From contig NC_092563.1 of assembly GCF_037975245.1 (NCBI RefSeq), positions 13,254,001 through 13,318,000 of the forward strand: a stretch of 64,000 bases of DNA, written 5' to 3'. A model generated the notes under the pieces. It was not told the origin of the DNA. It did not search any database and was given only the letters and a program-made list of their open reading frames with translations. Below are positions 61,017 through 64,000 of the stretch, piece after piece; the stretch's first letter is position 1; each line of letters begins with the position of its first letter. Source of the DNA: Apostichopus japonicus (Eukaryota; Echinodermata; Holothuroidea; Aspidochirotida; Stichopodidae). Made by a program: the position numbers and the translations under genes.

Positions 61017-61036
61017 GTACTACTACTACTACTACT
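61017..61036. repeat. ACT/TAC trinucleotide microsatellite
   Basis: TACTACTACTACTACTACTG, about six copies. Confidence 0.95.
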
Positions 61037-62922
61037 GCAGCATCAGAAAAATGTACATGTATGCTACACCACAGAGAAACATGTAAGATCAGATATGCTG
61101 TACAGATGTTGGCACATGTGATAATCTATATTGCAAATATTCTGACATTCAAGTTCTCTTGAAACAACAGAAAATGTACCCTCCTATCTTGCAATACTGT
61201 CTTTGTTGTGACAAGTTTTGTTGATTTCAGTTTCTACAGAATTTATGACAGTAACTAAGGCAACGTGGCAAAGAGTTTCAGATGCCTTACTTAGAACTCT
61301 TACCTCATATACAATCAAAATTACATTATTTGTGATTACGGTTTTCTTAAATATTTATCTGTAATGGAAGTATAGATCGAAAACTGGGGGGGGGGAGGGA
61401 AGGTTGAGGGGGGAATAAAATTAATAACAACTAAAACTAGGGACAGCCTGTGTGCAATTTTCTCCCTTTAAAGTCTCAATGTGTGTTTGCAAAATTTTAC
61501 CTTCGATCTTTCCAGCTTACTGCCCTAATAGCTCAGTGAAAATAACACAGTTCTATGCAATTTTCATATTAATAATCATTATTTTTAGTGGTTTATCTGT
61601 CGTTAAACATTTTGAGCTGAATAAAATTCGCCAGATTTTTAACAAGTTCCGTAGATTCAACAAACTTCACTCAAAATTTGCAAGCCCCACCCAACAGATC
61701 ATGTGCCAATCAAATCTCTCTGTATTGTTTACGACCGTTAGGCATAGGAGTTACGAGTGGACGATGTAATGAACATGCTGATATGGGCAGTGATTTTACG
61801 GTAAATCGTTCGCACCCTAACTGCAACAGAAAATAAATTTCTTTCTATTGCAACAGCTTTTCTCCATTAAACCCACCTGGTCTTAGTGAATTTAGAATAA
61901 GAAAATTGAATCTGCTTCGGAAGTTTTTCTTTCCGAACTTCATCAGCAAACACGTATTGAGACTTTTACTTTGATAGCAAAACAGATTCAATGTGAAACT
62001 GAATGTCACCTAATATAGCAATCTGGATAAATATAGAAGCCAGGAATTAGGACCAAAGGTCATCCCAAAGAGGGAGTCATGACATACTCTACCATGAATC
62101 AGCTTACATAATCTATTGTACTGTACTTTGATATCACTATGGTCGACTTTATTAACATTAAAACTAAAATTGGCCTTTTCACCTCACTGGATGATTGGTA
62201 GCTAATCTGAACAGCTCATTCAGTGGTCTTATTAGTATGCAAGTGGCAAACAGATGTTGAAATACTATCTTAACATGCAAAGTATATCTATGCAAGATAG
62301 GTAGTTTTTTTCACAAATGAGGGTGTGTTGTTGTTGGAGAGTGAGGGGTATCCAGTGAACAGGAAAAGTGCTGTAGGGGTGAACTGTCTGGCAGCTATAG
62401 AGCCCTATGTCCTGGTTTCTAGGGTATTGACCTTCATCCATGTATAAAACTTCCTTGTCTCTCTAAGAAAAACAACCTGTCACAAGTCCCACAAGCAAGT
62501 TTTCCTGTTGTTGCCAAGGACTTATATGTATCCTACAGTGAAGATAATTGACCATAAGAGTGAGAAAAAAAAAATGGTAAGAATGGTCACATGACACCAT
62601 ATTAGCCAATCAGAACAAAGGGTACCTATCAGATGGTTACAGAGTTATAGTTCATGTATGAAATATTGTGGGTTCTTATTATATATTTACAGTACAGGTA
62701 CATTACATGATCTAACTGACGGAGTCATTAATGTGGCCATGCAGAAATGCCAATATACCTCCACATCAAGCGGATCAACATAATCTTCTCGTGGTCTACA
62801 AAGGTGTAACACGGTTTATGTGTTCCTCTCTGAATAAACCTGGATGTTCATTTACTGCTTTCCTGACAGAACGATGGGATAGCTGTATCCATGAAAATGA
62901 ACAAATCTAAAAATTTGTTTAG

Positions 62923-62988
62923 GATTAAAGTTACCAGATCCCTTGGAGTCATGCCAAAACAAGAGCGCTATAGGTTGTGAGGAGACAG
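62923..62988 (+). CDS. Candidate internal exon
   Basis: Acceptor-like AATTTGTTTAG and a very good donor GACAG|GTAAGCG enclose 66 nt with one open frame, LKLPDPLESCQNKSAIGCEE T, entered and left in phase 1. It lies 619 bp before another plus-strand exon candidate, but their phases do not match, so they are not directly joined. Support is splice signals only. Confidence 0.18.
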
Positions 62989-63606
62989 GTAAGCGAGAAC
63001 AAGTAGTAAGTTTCTTACAATAGTTTGTGGAGAATAAGTTGGCTATGTCTTAGTGGATGAAAATGATTTCCCATATCTACTTATTACAGGACAAATATAT
63101 TCATGAACAATTTACACTATACACAATGGACAACCACCAATTTTATTACCAGACAGCTATTTTTCCACTATTTCCCTAGCAACCTACATTCAAGCACATA
63201 TATATGAAAAGAAAAGAAAGTGCTATGTGGGCAACCCCCTGAACACGCCTAAAGCAGTTTAGGAGGTGGAGATTAGGGAGAAGTTAACACCTGTTATTTC
63301 AAGAGGTATTAGGAGGACAAGAGAGGCCACCTGCTTCAGGCTGTTAATTTTCAATGCCCCCCTAAGGTACCTTTGCCCAGTGCTGTTCTAACCTGGTAGT
63401 ATAAATAGCTACTTTGTTCTGCAAGGTCACAAGCCAGTCACTCTGAAATATATGACTTCCTTAAAGCAAGGTCATATGTATTAACTTTTGACCTTCAATG
63501 TGGAACACAAATAAAAACAAAGAGAAAAGAAAAATAAGAAACCACACAAAGAAGGAATAAAAACAGACGAAGAATTGTTCTAATTTGAATATTCCACTAC
63601 TTATAG

Positions 63607-63880
63607 ACATTTGGCTGGGCAACGCCCCAAAAAAGTTCCGACCCATAGTCACATTTTGAAAGAGTGCAGCTTCACGAGCATCTTGGGACGGTTACATTCT
63701 CACGCAACCCATGCTTTAAAGGAGCTCTCCCTGTGTTCTTGGAATGTTTATAGAGACCACATGAGGCATATCGCTTACAGATTGTCTGTCCTACTGTACA
63801 GTGGTGATCGAGCTGAGGTTCTGACAGCCAAAGAACAAGATGCATTTCATGACTTTTTATTAGCCCTCACTATTTCTTAG
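63607..63880 (+). CDS. Candidate terminal coding exon, family unknown
   Basis: After a possible acceptor (TTCCACTACTTATAG) the frame runs 90 codons to TAG at 63878. The second half is strikingly protein-like: GRLHSHATHALKELSLCSWN, then VYRDHMRHIAYRLSVLLYSG and DRAEVLTAKEQDAFHDFLLA, with heptad-like spacing that suggests two or three amphipathic helices, as in alpha-solenoid or helical-bundle C-termini. The exon would be entered after two bases of a split codon. No start ATG is evident at its 5' end, so it would be a last exon on the plus strand; a retro-inserted fragment is an alternative. I do not recognise the family. Confidence 0.38.
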
Positions 63881-64000
63881 CTTCTCTTACATACCTTTTT
63901 TTGTGTGTGTGAAATTCATGGTAATTTAATCACTTTCAGGTAGCACAGATACTGTCTAATAATCAGCATTAATCATATCCCAGAAACTAATCTATCTTTT

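Larger units (their letters stand above)
55408..62922. other. Non-coding stretch
   Basis: No convincing exon. Contains a short TACAA repeat (56110-56144), poly-C (57642-57651), a G-rich tract (58873-58916), a minisatellite (60605-60926), an ACT microsatellite (61017-61036), a poly-G run (61386-61395), and a hairpin TTCGGAA/TTCCGAA (61916-61937) next to TTCATCAGC. Good donor-like sites at about 56793 (plus) and 58005 (minus) are not attached to a supported frame. Confidence 0.5.

Overview
The window reads as AT-rich, intron-dominated, repeat-strewn metazoan DNA. It has almost no long open reading frames, coding sequence occurs as short exons with canonical splice sites, and it carries several classes of eukaryotic transposable-element debris. 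The repeat style (hAT and TTAA-type MITEs, hammerhead-like Penelope remnants, many minisatellites, poly-G/C tracts, occasional TAGGCCTA) fits a marine invertebrate, perhaps an echinoderm. That placement is inference only.

The one gene recognised with confidence is on the minus strand at the left edge: two consecutive, phase-compatible exons (6879-7002 and 3431-3537) of a PPP4R1 orthologue, a HEAT-repeat regulatory subunit of protein phosphatase 4. The rest of that gene lies off the left end. Its start-codon exon must lie to the right of 7002 and is not settled; several phase-compatible candidates are listed.

A second minus-strand transcription unit is proposed at 38408-41025: two exons that join in frame into an unrecognised 74-residue protein, with a possible alternative first exon at 41552-41609. 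Its intron carries long G-rich polypurine tracts and a C-rich minisatellite. Weaker exon candidates lie at 44643-44834, 51999-52133, 53293-53547 and 53948-54028 (minus), and at 47310-47579, 62923-62988 and 63607-63880 (plus). None was matched to a known family.

The remainder is non-coding. Main mobile elements: a TTAA-bounded MITE (524-1147), a non-autonomous hAT element with an exact 8-bp target duplication (25514-25898), a 5'-truncated LINE 3' end (29806-30322), Penelope/hammerhead-like debris (about 23285, 26727, 27320, 32032), and two copies of one dispersed composite repeat (about 46.3-46.6 and 54.8-55.3 kb). Main tandem arrays: 76-bp (15993), 43-bp (16698), 159-bp (17731), a very regular 43-bp array (28941-29256), a C-rich array (39975) and a 28-33-bp array (60605-60926). 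No tRNA, rRNA, CRISPR or bacterial-type operon was seen.
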